A stretch of DNA of 64,000 nucleotides, taken from JAWWOL01 sp963797535 (GTDB lineage Bacteria > Actinomycetota > Actinomycetes > JAWWOL01). The notes beneath the pieces are model-generated. The model was not told the origin of the DNA and did no database searches. It worked only from the letters and a program-made list of their open reading frames with translations. Shown here one piece after another: positions 26,518 through 34,552 of the stretch; positions within the stretch are counted from its first letter, which is position 1; the number at the start of each line of letters is the position of its first letter. The stretch covers positions 1,178,001 through 1,242,000 of the forward strand of contig CAWCPQ010000001.1 of NCBI GenBank assembly GCA_963797535.1. Reading direction: 5' to 3'. A program made the position numbers and the translations under genes.

Positions 26518-26809
26518 CCGAACCACCGCGGCGCCCCGTTCTCGTGATCTCGCAGCAGCGCATCCGCAGCCGGCATCACAGAACAGTTCGCGGGTCTGAC
26601 TCCGTCGGTCTCGACTGCGTCACGTCCGGCCGGGAAACCGTCATGTCGCACCTCCCCGCCCGGTCTTGACCGAATCTTGCCGCGCTCTAGGTGCCGAGGA
26701 CCACCGTCTTCATGGCGCTCACGTAAAAGCCCCAGACCTGCTCATTGAAGTCCGCACTTGGGTGGCTCGGGCGATCCCCGCGCCCGGCGGGAAACAGAAG
26801 GGACAGAAC

Positions 26810-27706
26810 ATGAAGGTCAGCAGCACCATCGTTCCGGCAATCGTGGCCGTCCAGTCCGTCGGGTCCCGGACAAGGTGTACCCGTACCAGGTCGCGTGGGC
26901 ACGCGGGCTCGATCGTTCGCAGGCAGGAACGGCTCCCATCGAAGCGTCGGCTGACGGTGTGTGCCGCTGGCGTGGCGACGGCCGTCGTGTTGGCTGGCTG
27001 CGGCAGTTCCTCCTCGGGCGGTACGCCGAGCGCGGGCGGGTCGACGCCCTCGACGTCGGAGTCCACCTCGCCCGGGCCTGCGGGCGACAAGCCGAGCACC
27101 TCGCCTCTCAGCGCGAGCCCGTTCCCGGCAGAGGGCGAAGACACCGCCACACTCAAAGCCGGGAGGTACGTCACCTCCGATCCTTTCCCTGTGCCTGTGT
27201 CCGTCACCGTGCCCGCCGGTTGGATAAGTGAAGAGCCCGGGCCCTACGCCGTCTTCCTGAGCACGGCGGACGGTGAGGGCAACGACGGCCCGGCGGTGCT
27301 CACCCTGCTGCTCTCGCCGATCGAGTTTTCTGACCCTTGCAAAGCCGAAGACGCGGGTACGAGCGTGGCGTCGCTCACCGATTTCGTGAAGGCGGTGACG
27401 GCGATGCGCGGCACCAAAGTCACCGGACCGACGAACGTGACGGTCGGAGGATTGAAGGGAAGGCAGGTGACCCTATCGGTGCCCGCGCAGAGCGTCAGTT
27501 GCAAGGGCGGCACCGGTGTGGTCATGACGCTCGCACTGGGACACCAGTTCTTGCTGAGTCCCGGCGAGAGCATGACGTTGGCCGCGCTCGACGATAGCGG
27601 CGTCCTGCTGATCGTCGAGGAGAAGACGACGCCCGCGGCGACGCCACAGGATCGCGCCCAGCTCGCCAAAGTGCTGAAGTCGATGAGCATCGGCAAATCG
27701 AACTGA
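26810..27706 (+). CDS. secreted lipoprotein, LpqN/LpqT-like in layout
   Basis: About 298 aa if started at the ATG at 26810; the lipobox VVLAGCGSSSSGG lies about 65 residues in, which is too far for a normal signal peptide, so either the start is downstream or the 5' end is altered. A Ser/Thr/Pro linker follows the cysteine, then a domain with VPVSVTVPAGWISEEPGPYA, TVGGLKGRQVTLSVPA and a C-terminal LIVEEKTTPAATPQDRAQLA. The pattern (anchored domain binding something outside the cell) recalls actinobacterial lipoproteins with a GyrI- or LpqN-like fold, but I cannot assign it. A weak promoter-like TTGACC (26666) and TAGGTG (26688) lie upstream. Confidence 0.65.
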   Translation: MKVSSTIVPAIVAVQSVGSRTRCTRTRSRGHAGSIVRRQERLPSKRRLTVCAAGVATAVVLAGCGSSSSGGTPSAGGSTPSTSESTSPGPAGDKPSTSPLSASPFPAEGEDTATLKAGRYVTSDPFPVPVSVTVPAGWISEEPGPYAVFLSTADGEGNDGPAVLTLLLSPIEFSDPCKAEDAGTSVASLTDFVKAVTAMRGTKVTGPTNVTVGGLKGRQVTLSVPAQSVSCKGGTGVVMTLALGHQFLLSPGESMTLAALDDSGVLLIVEEKTTPAATPQDRAQLAKVLKSMSIGKSN

Positions 27707-27767
27707 GATGCCTCGCGCCGCGCACGCATGAGTTCGACGCGAGATCGCCGTGCCAGCCGCCGATCGG

Positions 27768-28076
27768 CTATCGTTCGCGCCGTTCCGCGCAGCGCTGAGC
27801 CGCTTCCGTCTGGGCCATCCCGCGACGCCGAAGTGCGGACCGAGGCCCGCGTGGGCGCCAATGTCGTCGCTGCACTCCGCTAGTCAGCGCAGCCAGCTTG
27901 CTGGCGCGCTCCTCCTCGCGACCAGCAAGGCGAAGACGTGCCAGCTCGAGGTGCTCCGGCCCGACATAGGGATGCGCCAACAGGTCCGCTTCGTGGTCGG
28001 CCGCCACGAGCAACTCCGCTGTCACCAGGCCGCTGGTGATCAGGCGGCGTACTCGACGTGTCGGTCCACGACTCAT
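27768..28076 (-). pseudogene. Clp N-terminal-domain-like fragment
   Basis: From 28076 the first approximately 60 residues look coding and resemble one Clp N-terminal repeat: LLVAADHEADLLAHPYVGPE, HLELARLRLAGREEERASKL. Beyond about 27880 that frame becomes Arg-rich noise while another frame reads SDDIGAHAGLGPHFGVAG, suggesting an indel. Stand-alone Clp-N proteins exist in actinobacteria, so this may be a broken small gene rather than a piece of a chaperone. The rest of 27707-28399 holds only the two palindromic sites listed separately. Confidence 0.4.
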
Positions 28077-28153
28077 GACGCCAATTGTCCGCCACGCGCT
28101 TCACAATGGGCATCGACCAGCCGTCGCGCCCTCGCAATCAGCGGATGTCCGGG

Positions 28154-28176
28154 GTTGTCCTCTCGCTGTGGACAAC
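28154..28176. promoter_or_regulatory. inverted repeat with a DnaA-box-like sequence
   Basis: Arms GTTGTCC (28154-28160) and GGACAAC (28170-28176) are separated by 9 bases; the right half contains TGTGGACAA (28167-28175), the same 9-mer as in the palindrome at 5490-5533. It is followed by TGCCGCGGCA, comparable to the TTCCGCGGAA centre of that palindrome, which suggests a diverged copy of the same element. Confidence 0.45.
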
Positions 28177-28277
28177 TGAATGCCGCGGCAGCCACTCATC
28201 CACATGGCGCCGGCGCATCGTCGTGCCGATAGGCGACTGTCGACCCGAACCCGGCGTCGTTTCCTCGGCACCGATAT

Positions 28278-28320
28278 GGGTGTGAATCCATTGTCGGAAT
28301 CCGCTACTGGATTCACTCCC
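28278..28320. promoter_or_regulatory. 13-bp inverted repeat, operator-like
   Basis: The arms GGGTGTGAATCCA (28278-28290) and TGGATTCACTCCC (28308-28320) match at 12 of 13 positions over a 17-base spacer that itself contains another GAATCC. It lies about 80 bases past the 3' end of the DMT transporter gene and in no coding sequence. It could be the transporter's terminator or an operator left from a lost gene. Confidence 0.5.
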
Positions 28321-28399
28321 ATGACCGCTGGCGGCCACTCGCCGGTGGTCACGTCACACCAAACGTCGGCCGGTACCTCCGGCTCACCCGGCCGCGTAC

Positions 28400-29236
28400 T
28401 CACCCGGCCGCGATCATGGGCACCGCGACCAGCAGCATCGCGACGCCGATCACCTGCAGCCGTTGCAGCCGCTCGCCGTGCACCTGCCGGGCCAGCAGCA
28501 CGGTCGCGGCCGGGTAGAGCGAGCCGAGCACCACCACGATCCCGAACACCCCGAGGCGTACGGCCGACCCGTAGATCGCGTTGGCGCCGGCATCCATCAG
28601 TCCGACCAGCCACAGGCCGCCGGCGTCGCGCAGGGCGAGCCGCGGCCGCTGGCGCAGGACCAGCCACACGAAGAACAGCACGACGGTCGAGGCACTGCGC
28701 ATCACCAGCAGCGTCATCAGCACCGAGTAGTGCGCGCCCTCGCCGATCCCGACCGTGACGAAGCCGAAGCCGAGACCCGCCAGCCCCGCCAGCACCAGCG
28801 GGGTACGGGACGCCACCGCGGTCGAGTCGCCGGTTCCCGAGGCGCTGACCGCCACGGTCGCGATCACCGCGAGCACCAGGCCGACGACCTGCAGCGTCGC
28901 CGGCTGGGTGCCCTGGGCGAGACCGACGACCAGCGGAACGACGACCCCGGTCGCGGCGAGCGGAGCAACCACCCCCATCGTCCCGGTGGCCAGGGCACGG
29001 TAGAACGCGCACAACGACAGCAGTCCGACCGGCCCGGAGACCAGCGCCCAGGGCAGATAGCCGGTCGGGGCGTGGTACTCCCCCGACACCAGGACGGCGA
29101 CGATCAGGAACGGCACGGCCGCCGGCAAGGTGATGGACACCACGCTCAGCAGCCGCACCCGACGGGCGTACGTACCGCCCAGGAAGTCAGCAGTGCCCCA
29201 GAGCATGCTGGACAGCACCGCGAGGAGGTCAGCCAC
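28400..29236 (-). CDS. EamA/DMT-family transporter
   Basis: 278 aa with ten predicted membrane helices in two EamA halves (start LLAVLSSMLWGTADFLGGTY; second half LVLAGLAGLGFGFVTVGIGE). GALAxxF-type transporters of this family export or import small metabolites across the cytoplasmic membrane; the substrate cannot be read from sequence. The length is normal. It stands alone, divergent from DUF3000 with about 90 bases between. Confidence 0.9.
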   Translation of the reverse strand: MADLLAVLSSMLWGTADFLGGTYARRVRLLSVVSITLPAAVPFLIVAVLVSGEYHAPTGYLPWALVSGPVGLLSLCAFYRALATGTMGVVAPLAATGVVVPLVVGLAQGTQPATLQVVGLVLAVIATVAVSASGTGDSTAVASRTPLVLAGLAGLGFGFVTVGIGEGAHYSVLMTLLVMRSASTVVLFFVWLVLRQRPRLALRDAGGLWLVGLMDAGANAIYGSAVRLGVFGIVVVLGSLYPAATVLLARQVHGERLQRLQVIGVAMLLVAVPMIAAG

Positions 29237-29325
29237 CAGCCGTCCCGGGGATCACCGCTGTCACGATAGGGAGCGGTCCGGCGCGCCGTCACCGCCGGTG
29301 CCGGGCGCCGACCTACCCTGGCCTC

Positions 29326-29964
29326 ATGTCCGTCCCGAACGGCGCTGGCGGCGTCGGTCCCAGCGACCCCGAGCCCCCCGCCTTTGCCCTCGCCGTCCAG
29401 AGCCTTCGCGGGCCCTCGCCGCGACCAGAGGTGGTCCTCACCGAGGTGCGCCCACCGCAGCGGCTGGCGCCGTTCGCCGTCGCTATCTCCGGAGCCGTGC
29501 CAGCGCCGAGCCGGATCAGCCTCAGTGCCTCCGCCGCGGACGACGTGGACGACCTGGCGAATGGCCGGCTGGTGGTCCTCCACGACCCGGAGGGGCACGA
29601 GTCCTGGCACGGGACGACCCGGTTGGTTGCCTACGTCCGGGCCGACCTCGACCCGGAGATGGCCGGCGACCCGATGCTGGCCAGCGTCGGCTGGAGCTGG
29701 TTGCTCGAGGCGCTGAACAGCCACGGTGCGCAGTTCACCGCCTCGGGCGGCACCGTGACCAGGGCCAGCTCGGAGAGCTTCGGGGCGCTGTCGGAGCAGA
29801 GGGCAACCGCCGAGCTCGAGGTACGCGCGTCGTGGAGCCCGCTCGAGGACGACCTCAGCGCCCACCTGGCCGGCTGGTGCGACCTGCTCTGCTACGTCGC
29901 GGGACTGCCGCCCACGACTCCCGGCGTCACGTCACTGACCGGCGCGCGACCGCTGCGGCCGTAG
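29326..29964 (+). CDS. DUF3000 family protein
   Basis: 212 aa, complete DUF3000 protein, restricted to actinobacteria and usually placed between hemE and the RNase D gene, as here. Seen are FALAVQSLRGPSPRPEVVLT, LAPFAVAISG, GRLVVLHDPEGHESWHGTTR, GDPMLASVGWSWLLEALNSH and DLLCYVAGLPPTTPGV near the end. The ATG is at 29326. Function unknown. The normal neighbour RNase D is pushed about 5.4 kb away by the histidine kinase/protease locus. Confidence 0.88.
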   Translation: MSVPNGAGGVGPSDPEPPAFALAVQSLRGPSPRPEVVLTEVRPPQRLAPFAVAISGAVPAPSRISLSASAADDVDDLANGRLVVLHDPEGHESWHGTTRLVAYVRADLDPEMAGDPMLASVGWSWLLEALNSHGAQFTASGGTVTRASSESFGALSEQRATAELEVRASWSPLEDDLSAHLAGWCDLLCYVAGLPPTTPGVTSLTGARPLRP

Positions 29965-29967
29965 CGC

Positions 29968-31107
29968 TCAGGCGCGCACCGGCTCGGCCGCCGGCTGCAG
30001 CCGAGTGCCGAGCGGGCCGTTGGACTGGCCCACCGTACGGGGCAGGCGCAGGCACAGCGTCGTGGAGCCGCCAGGCTTCGACGTCACGGTGAGCGAACCG
30101 CCGGCCAACCGGGCACGCTCGCGGAGCAGACCCAGACCGACGTGGCGGCCCTTGTCCGGCTTGACCAGCGAGGGATCGAAGCCCGGGCCGGCATCGACCA
30201 CCGTGGCCGTCAGCTCGTGCTCGGTCATCTCGAGCGTGGCCGTCGCGTCGTCACCGTCAGCGTGCTTGACCACGTTGAGCAGGGCCTCCTGGAAGAACCG
30301 GTAGACCGTGATGGCGCTGACCAGCGAGAGCGGGTAGGGCTGCTGTGGCCAGCTGAGCACCACGACCAGGCCGTAGCGGCTCGCCATGTCGTCACGCAGG
30401 TGGCCGACGGCTCGGGCGAGGTCGCCGTCGCGCAGGGCCGGTGGGCGGGTGCGCGCCATGACGGCCCGCACCTGGTCCTCGGCCTCGCCCACGTAGTCGG
30501 TCGCCCTGACGAGCTGGGCGGGGGGCGCCTCGATCTGGTCGAGCACGTCCGCCAGCAGCGACCGGGCCAGCATCAGGGACTGGGCTGCCGTGTCGTGCAG
30601 CTCCGCCGACAGCTGACCGCGGGTGGCTTCCTCGGCCGCGACCAGACCGGACAGCAGCTCGTACATGCCGGCACTGGCGTTCTCTGCGGTACGCCGCTGC
30701 CGCTCGGCCATCTCGTCGGAGACCCGGACCCGGACCTGCAGCGACTCGACGGTGTGCAGCAGCTGATCGAGCTCGAGGGCTGCGCCGAGGACGCCCAGCG
30801 TCCGCCTGGCATCGGCCGCGTCACTGTCGGTGTCGCCGTCCAGCGAACGATTGTCGAGGCGGCTGTTCGCGCGATCGTTGAGCTGGCTCAGCGATCGCGA
30901 GATCCGGTGGGCCGCGAAGCCGGCAACGCCCGCGCAGGCGAGACCGACTGCGAGCCCCGCCAGCCAGCCCGACAGCGGGAGCGGCCGGCCGCTGATGGCC
31001 AGACCGCCCGCGACGAGCACCAGAACCAGCACGGCCGCTAACGCAGTGACGCCGCTCGCCACGACGGCGAGCGGCAACCCACCGCGTCGAAGACGTTGCC
31101 AGTTCAC
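29968..31107 (-). CDS. sensor histidine kinase, NarL/DesK-type
   Basis: 379 aa from a GTG at 31107. Two membrane helices (residues about 11-37 and 47-65) are followed by a short coiled segment (about 105-140), a HisKA_3 dimerisation domain with the phospho-acceptor His171 in GQLSAELHDTAAQSLMLA, and a HATPase domain with VYRFFQEALLNVVKHADG and VVDAGPGFDPSL. There is no large extracellular domain, so sensing may depend on the membrane protein encoded 2 bases upstream. The divergent LuxR-type regulator at 34553 is the likely partner. Last gene of the operon with the subtilase and the GAF-like membrane protein. Confidence 0.9.
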   Translation of the reverse strand: MNWQRLRRGGLPLAVVASGVTALAAVLVLVLVAGGLAISGRPLPLSGWLAGLAVGLACAGVAGFAAHRISRSLSQLNDRANSRLDNRSLDGDTDSDAADARRTLGVLGAALELDQLLHTVESLQVRVRVSDEMAERQRRTAENASAGMYELLSGLVAAEEATRGQLSAELHDTAAQSLMLARSLLADVLDQIEAPPAQLVRATDYVGEAEDQVRAVMARTRPPALRDGDLARAVGHLRDDMASRYGLVVVLSWPQQPYPLSLVSAITVYRFFQEALLNVVKHADGDDATATLEMTEHELTATVVDAGPGFDPSLVKPDKGRHVGLGLLRERARLAGGSLTVTSKPGGSTTLCLRLPRTVGQSNGPLGTRLQPAAEPVRA

Positions 31108-31109
31108 CG

Positions 31110-32552
31110 TTAGCCGTCCGCCGCCTCGACCTCGAGGACGCCGGTGGTGGTCCAGATCTCGTCGTCCATGACCCGGGTCTCGGTGTCGGCCGTCGCCAGC
31201 TCGCTGGTGTCAAGCGAGAGAGACAGCTCGGGGTCGGCAGCCAGTGCGATCGCGCCCAGCAGGGAGGCAACGGCCCGTTCTGCCGCGTGCAGCTCGCCGA
31301 CGATGTCGCCGACCGGGTCGGGGCCCTCGGGAGCGGTCGCGAGCCGGCCCAGCCGGGCCGCGGACTCACGAAGCGAGACCATGGCCGGCCAGGTGTTGGC
31401 ACCCATGTCGCCCAAGGCGCGGGCGGCCTCGCCGGCCGCCTCGGCCATCTCGAGGGCTTCGTCCCTGGACTCGGTCAACTCGGCCACGGACATCCAGCCG
31501 GAGGCCTGGCGGATCAAGATGGCCGCCATGCTCTGGTCGCGCCGGTCGAAGCCTTGCGCGCCGACCGGCCGACGGGTGACCAGGATGGCCATCGGGGCCT
31601 GGACGTCGCCGAGCACGGCTGAGCAGTACGGTCGGCCCTCGTCGACGCCGGTGGTGACGGCCCTGGAGCCCAGAGCCCGCAGCACCCACGGCTCGTCGAA
31701 GACGTCCTGCTCCGCGCGCTGGCGCGTGACGTTGCGGTCATCGCCCACGTAGCGGACGGGCCCGTCGGCCGTCATCAGCACCATCTCGGCGTCGCCACCG
31801 AACAGGCGGGACGCGGCGGTGAGGACCACCCGGGCCGAAGCGTCGGTCGACCGGCCGGAGACCCGCTCCTGGCCGTCGGCGAGCTCGGAGAACAGCCGGG
31901 TCTCGGACGCCTGCCGGGTCTGCTGGTCGTAGGAGACCCAGAGCAGGGTGCACGGGACGACCAGCGCTGCCAGCCCGATCGGGTTGTTCAGCGCGAGCCA
32001 GGCTGCCAGCAGGCCCATGCTCGCGTTGCCGGCGGCGTTGACGAGGCTGAGCAGGCCGGAGACGTCGAAGATGTCGCGAAGCCGGCCACCCTGCCCGGTG
32101 ATCCGGATGACCAGGGCGACGGCGAGGTAGCTGACCAGCCAGAACGCGGCCACGCCGAGCGCTGCACCGAAGACGCCGTTGCCGACGCTGGCCGCCACGA
32201 GGCAGCCCACGGCTGCGGAGAATCCGAACTGTGCGGCGTTGTACTCGGTCTTGATGAACGTGCTGCGGCGGGCCGTGGCCAGGATCATGCCGAGCGCGGT
32301 CGCCGGCACCAGCCAGGCGCCCGGTGCGAACACGAAGGCAGCGGCCATCGTCGCCTCGGTGAGCGCGACCAACCAGTGCTGCTTGCCGATCTGGAGCTTG
32401 ATGGTGCACAGCTCGCTGAGGGCTACAGCGACGGCCATGACCGGCACGGCCCACCAGCGCACCTGACCCCAGCCGACCTGCCACATGATCACCAGCGAGG
32501 CAAGCACCAGGAGTGCGGAGGCGGCATGGACCCGCTTGTCCGGACTACTCAC
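31110..32552 (-). CDS. membrane protein with cytoplasmic GAF-like sensor region
   Basis: 480 aa. The first approximately 200 residues hold several membrane helices (ALLVLASLVIMWQVGWGQV, WWAVPVMAVAVALSELC, then pairs to about 210), in the style of MASE-type sensory membrane modules. The rest is soluble: a GAF-like region (RVVLTAASRLFGGDAEMVLM, SAVLGDVQAPMAILVTRRPV, DQSMAAILIRQASGWMSVAE) and a helical C-terminus, but no kinase or cyclase domain. The GTG start overlaps the subtilase stop as GTGA, and the stop is 2 bases from the kinase start. It probably supplies signal input to that kinase; inference from operon structure. Confidence 0.75.
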   Translation of the reverse strand: MSSPDKRVHAASALLVLASLVIMWQVGWGQVRWWAVPVMAVAVALSELCTIKLQIGKQHWLVALTEATMAAAFVFAPGAWLVPATALGMILATARRSTFIKTEYNAAQFGFSAAVGCLVAASVGNGVFGAALGVAAFWLVSYLAVALVIRITGQGGRLRDIFDVSGLLSLVNAAGNASMGLLAAWLALNNPIGLAALVVPCTLLWVSYDQQTRQASETRLFSELADGQERVSGRSTDASARVVLTAASRLFGGDAEMVLMTADGPVRYVGDDRNVTRQRAEQDVFDEPWVLRALGSRAVTTGVDEGRPYCSAVLGDVQAPMAILVTRRPVGAQGFDRRDQSMAAILIRQASGWMSVAELTESRDEALEMAEAAGEAARALGDMGANTWPAMVSLRESAARLGRLATAPEGPDPVGDIVGELHAAERAVASLLGAIALAADPELSLSLDTSELATADTETRVMDDEIWTTTGVLEVEAADG

Positions 32553-34207
32553 GCTCCATCACCTCCGTCACTACCCCAGAAGTCTCCACCCCAGGTGTCG
32601 GCACCCCACCGGTTGCGAGCCCAGTCCGCGGTTCCCCACCGGTTACGGTCCCATACCTCGGAGCCCCAACGGTTACGGTCCCAGTTATCTGCGGACGAAG
32701 CCTGCGACGCCCAGCCGGCGGTTCCCCACCGGTTACGGTCCCAGACCTCCGAGCCCCAACGGTTGCGGTCCCAGCTCAGCGCCGACCACGCCTGCGTGGC
32801 CCAGCCGGCCGTACCCCAGCGGTTGCGGTTCCAGACCGAGCCCCAGACGTCACTCCCCCAGGCGTTGTTTCCCCAGCTGTCGGAGTCAAATGTTGCCTCA
32901 CCGGAGGCCCCTTCGTCACCCATCCTGCGATCATCACGCGAACGGGCTAACCGATCGACCACGTTGGCGAGGCCGGCGCCACTGCCGTGATCGTAGATCG
33001 GAGTGGCGGCAACCCGCAGCGAGGCCTTCACCTGAGCCGTCGTGACGTTCGGGTTGTCACTGATGAACAAAGCGGCCAGCCCACTGACGACGGCCGTGGC
33101 CTCACTGGTGCCGGAGCCCCGGTAGAGGCCGCTGGGCTGCAGCGCCTGCGGGTTGTCGGCGACGATGGTGGAGTCGGGAGGCAGCACGCCGAGCAGGCCG
33201 GAACCGGGCGCGACCAGGTCCGGCTTGGCGATACCGGCCACAACCGCGCTGCCGCTGAAGGACGCGACGGTCGGGAACCAGCCGCGCGTGTCAGCAGCTC
33301 CGACCGTGATGACCCACGGATCGAAGCCGGGGTCGGTGACCTGACCGGCGGTGTTGCCGGAGGAGACCACGACGTTGGTGCCCAGGTAGCGCACCGTCTC
33401 CGTCGCGAGGTTCAGCGGGTCCTGGCCGTAGCCGCCGACCACGTCCAGGGTCAGGCCGAAGGACAGGTTGGCGACGTCCTCGCGGTTGGCGTGCTGCGCC
33501 ACCCAGTTGAGACCCGCCATGAGCGAGCCGAACGAGGAGACGCCGTCGTCGCCTGCGACCTTGACCACGTCGACGACGGCACCGGGGGCGACACCGACCG
33601 TACGGCCCGGCTTGACCGAGCCGCCGCCCGCGATCAGCGACGCCATGAAGGTGCCATGACCGTAGCCGTCGTCGAACTCGCCCTGCGTCCGGACCGAGCC
33701 GCCGGTCACGAGACCGGAGGTGTCGATCGCGTCGACCAGGTGGCCGGAGTCGCGGTTGAGGATCGCGCTGTCACTCACGCCGGTGTCGATCAGCGCGACG
33801 TGGGCGCCACGACCCGCGCCTCGCCGTCCGGCCTCGTCGCCCAGGCCCTGCCAGGAGTAGACGCTCCTGCCGCTGGTGGACACGTCGTGGGAGGTCGGCT
33901 TGACCTTGCGATCCGCCGCGACCCCCAGCACGCCGGGCGCCAGGGCCAGCCGGTGCAAAGCTTCCGCGGAGCCGTGCACGAGCTCGCTGTGGATTGAGCT
34001 GAGAACCAGGTCGACCGTAACCCCGGGGACACTCACCTCGTTGACACCGCGGAGCGCGACCACCGCTTTACCCGAAGGGACACCCGCATTGAGACCCGTC
34101 GCAGCACTGGCCGGCGTACCGGAGAGCAGAGTGGACACGAGGACTGCCGGTGTTGCCAAGGCGGTGAAGGCGACTGCTGCGCGACGCTTGGACCCCGATG
34201 CCTGCAC
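32549..34207 (-). CDS. secreted subtilisin-like S8 peptidase with Trp-rich repeat tail
   Basis: 552 aa. The GTG at 34207 is chosen: GGAGG lies 5 bases upstream and a signal peptide follows at once (KRRAAVAFTALATPAVLVST ... TPASA, cut near residue 35). The S8 catalytic triad is complete: Asp141 in VALIDTGVSD, His184 in DGYGHGTFMASLIAGG, Ser368 in GSGTSEATAVVSGLAAL, with the oxyanion Asn285 in VVVSSGNTAG. Residues 441-552 are a 10-residue repeat (RNRWGSEVWD and variants) with two tryptophans per unit. The product is extracellular and the tail may bind cell wall or polymer. First gene of the operon with the GAF-like membrane protein and kinase; divergent from the regulator. Confidence 0.9.
   Translation of the reverse strand: MQASGSKRRAAVAFTALATPAVLVSTLLSGTPASAATGLNAGVPSGKAVVALRGVNEVSVPGVTVDLVLSSIHSELVHGSAEALHRLALAPGVLGVAADRKVKPTSHDVSTSGRSVYSWQGLGDEAGRRGAGRGAHVALIDTGVSDSAILNRDSGHLVDAIDTSGLVTGGSVRTQGEFDDGYGHGTFMASLIAGGGSVKPGRTVGVAPGAVVDVVKVAGDDGVSSFGSLMAGLNWVAQHANREDVANLSFGLTLDVVGGYGQDPLNLATETVRYLGTNVVVSSGNTAGQVTDPGFDPWVITVGAADTRGWFPTVASFSGSAVVAGIAKPDLVAPGSGLLGVLPPDSTIVADNPQALQPSGLYRGSGTSEATAVVSGLAALFISDNPNVTTAQVKASLRVAATPIYDHGSGAGLANVVDRLARSRDDRRMGDEGASGEATFDSDSWGNNAWGSDVWGSVWNRNRWGTAGWATQAWSALSWDRNRWGSEVWDRNRWGTAGWASQASSADNWDRNRWGSEVWDRNRWGTADWARNRWGADTWGGDFWGSDGGDGA
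32552..32887 (-). repeat. 30-bp repeats coding the Trp-rich tail
   Basis: The last 112 codons of the S8 peptidase are eleven near-decamers of the form RNRWGxxxWx, with tryptophans about every five residues (about 20 in all). A higher-order 90-base unit (RNRWGSEVWD, RNRWGTAGWA, SQASSADNWD-type) occurs nearly twice. DNA units are only moderately conserved, so the protein pattern is under selection more than the DNA. Confidence 0.85.
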
Positions 34208-34552
34208 GCGAACCTCCGCGAATTTCGGCGCCGGGCAGTCCGGCTCCGGACTCTGCATCGGCACTGAGCCGGTCAGACTTTCGGCGGGTTGCCGGGTTTC
34301 GCCTGAATGGCCCAATCAGGAACCGCCCCGCGAGGGCGAGGTCGCAGGTGGGAGGACTCCTCGGAGGCTGGCTCCGGGTGCCATGCTCACTGGGGTTGTC
34401 CGACTCCGCAGGATGGCCGACGATCAATGCTCCAGACGGAGCAGTGCCGCGCCGATAGACGCTACAGACAGACCGCCCGGCGACCGAGGAACAGTTCAAT
34501 GACTCATGGTTCTCAGTCATCGTTCGGACACAACTCTGGAGAGGCACCACAG
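34208..34552. promoter_or_regulatory. divergent promoter region of protease and regulator
   Basis: 345 bases without a supported gene between the protease GTG (34207) and the regulator ATG (34553). It must hold both promoters. The only symmetry I see near the regulator is ATGACT (34499) and AGTCAT (34515-34520). The start at 34553 is set by GGAGAGG about 8 bases upstream; an in-frame ATG at about 34499 would add 18 residues. I see no certain -35/-10 pair. Confidence 0.5.
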
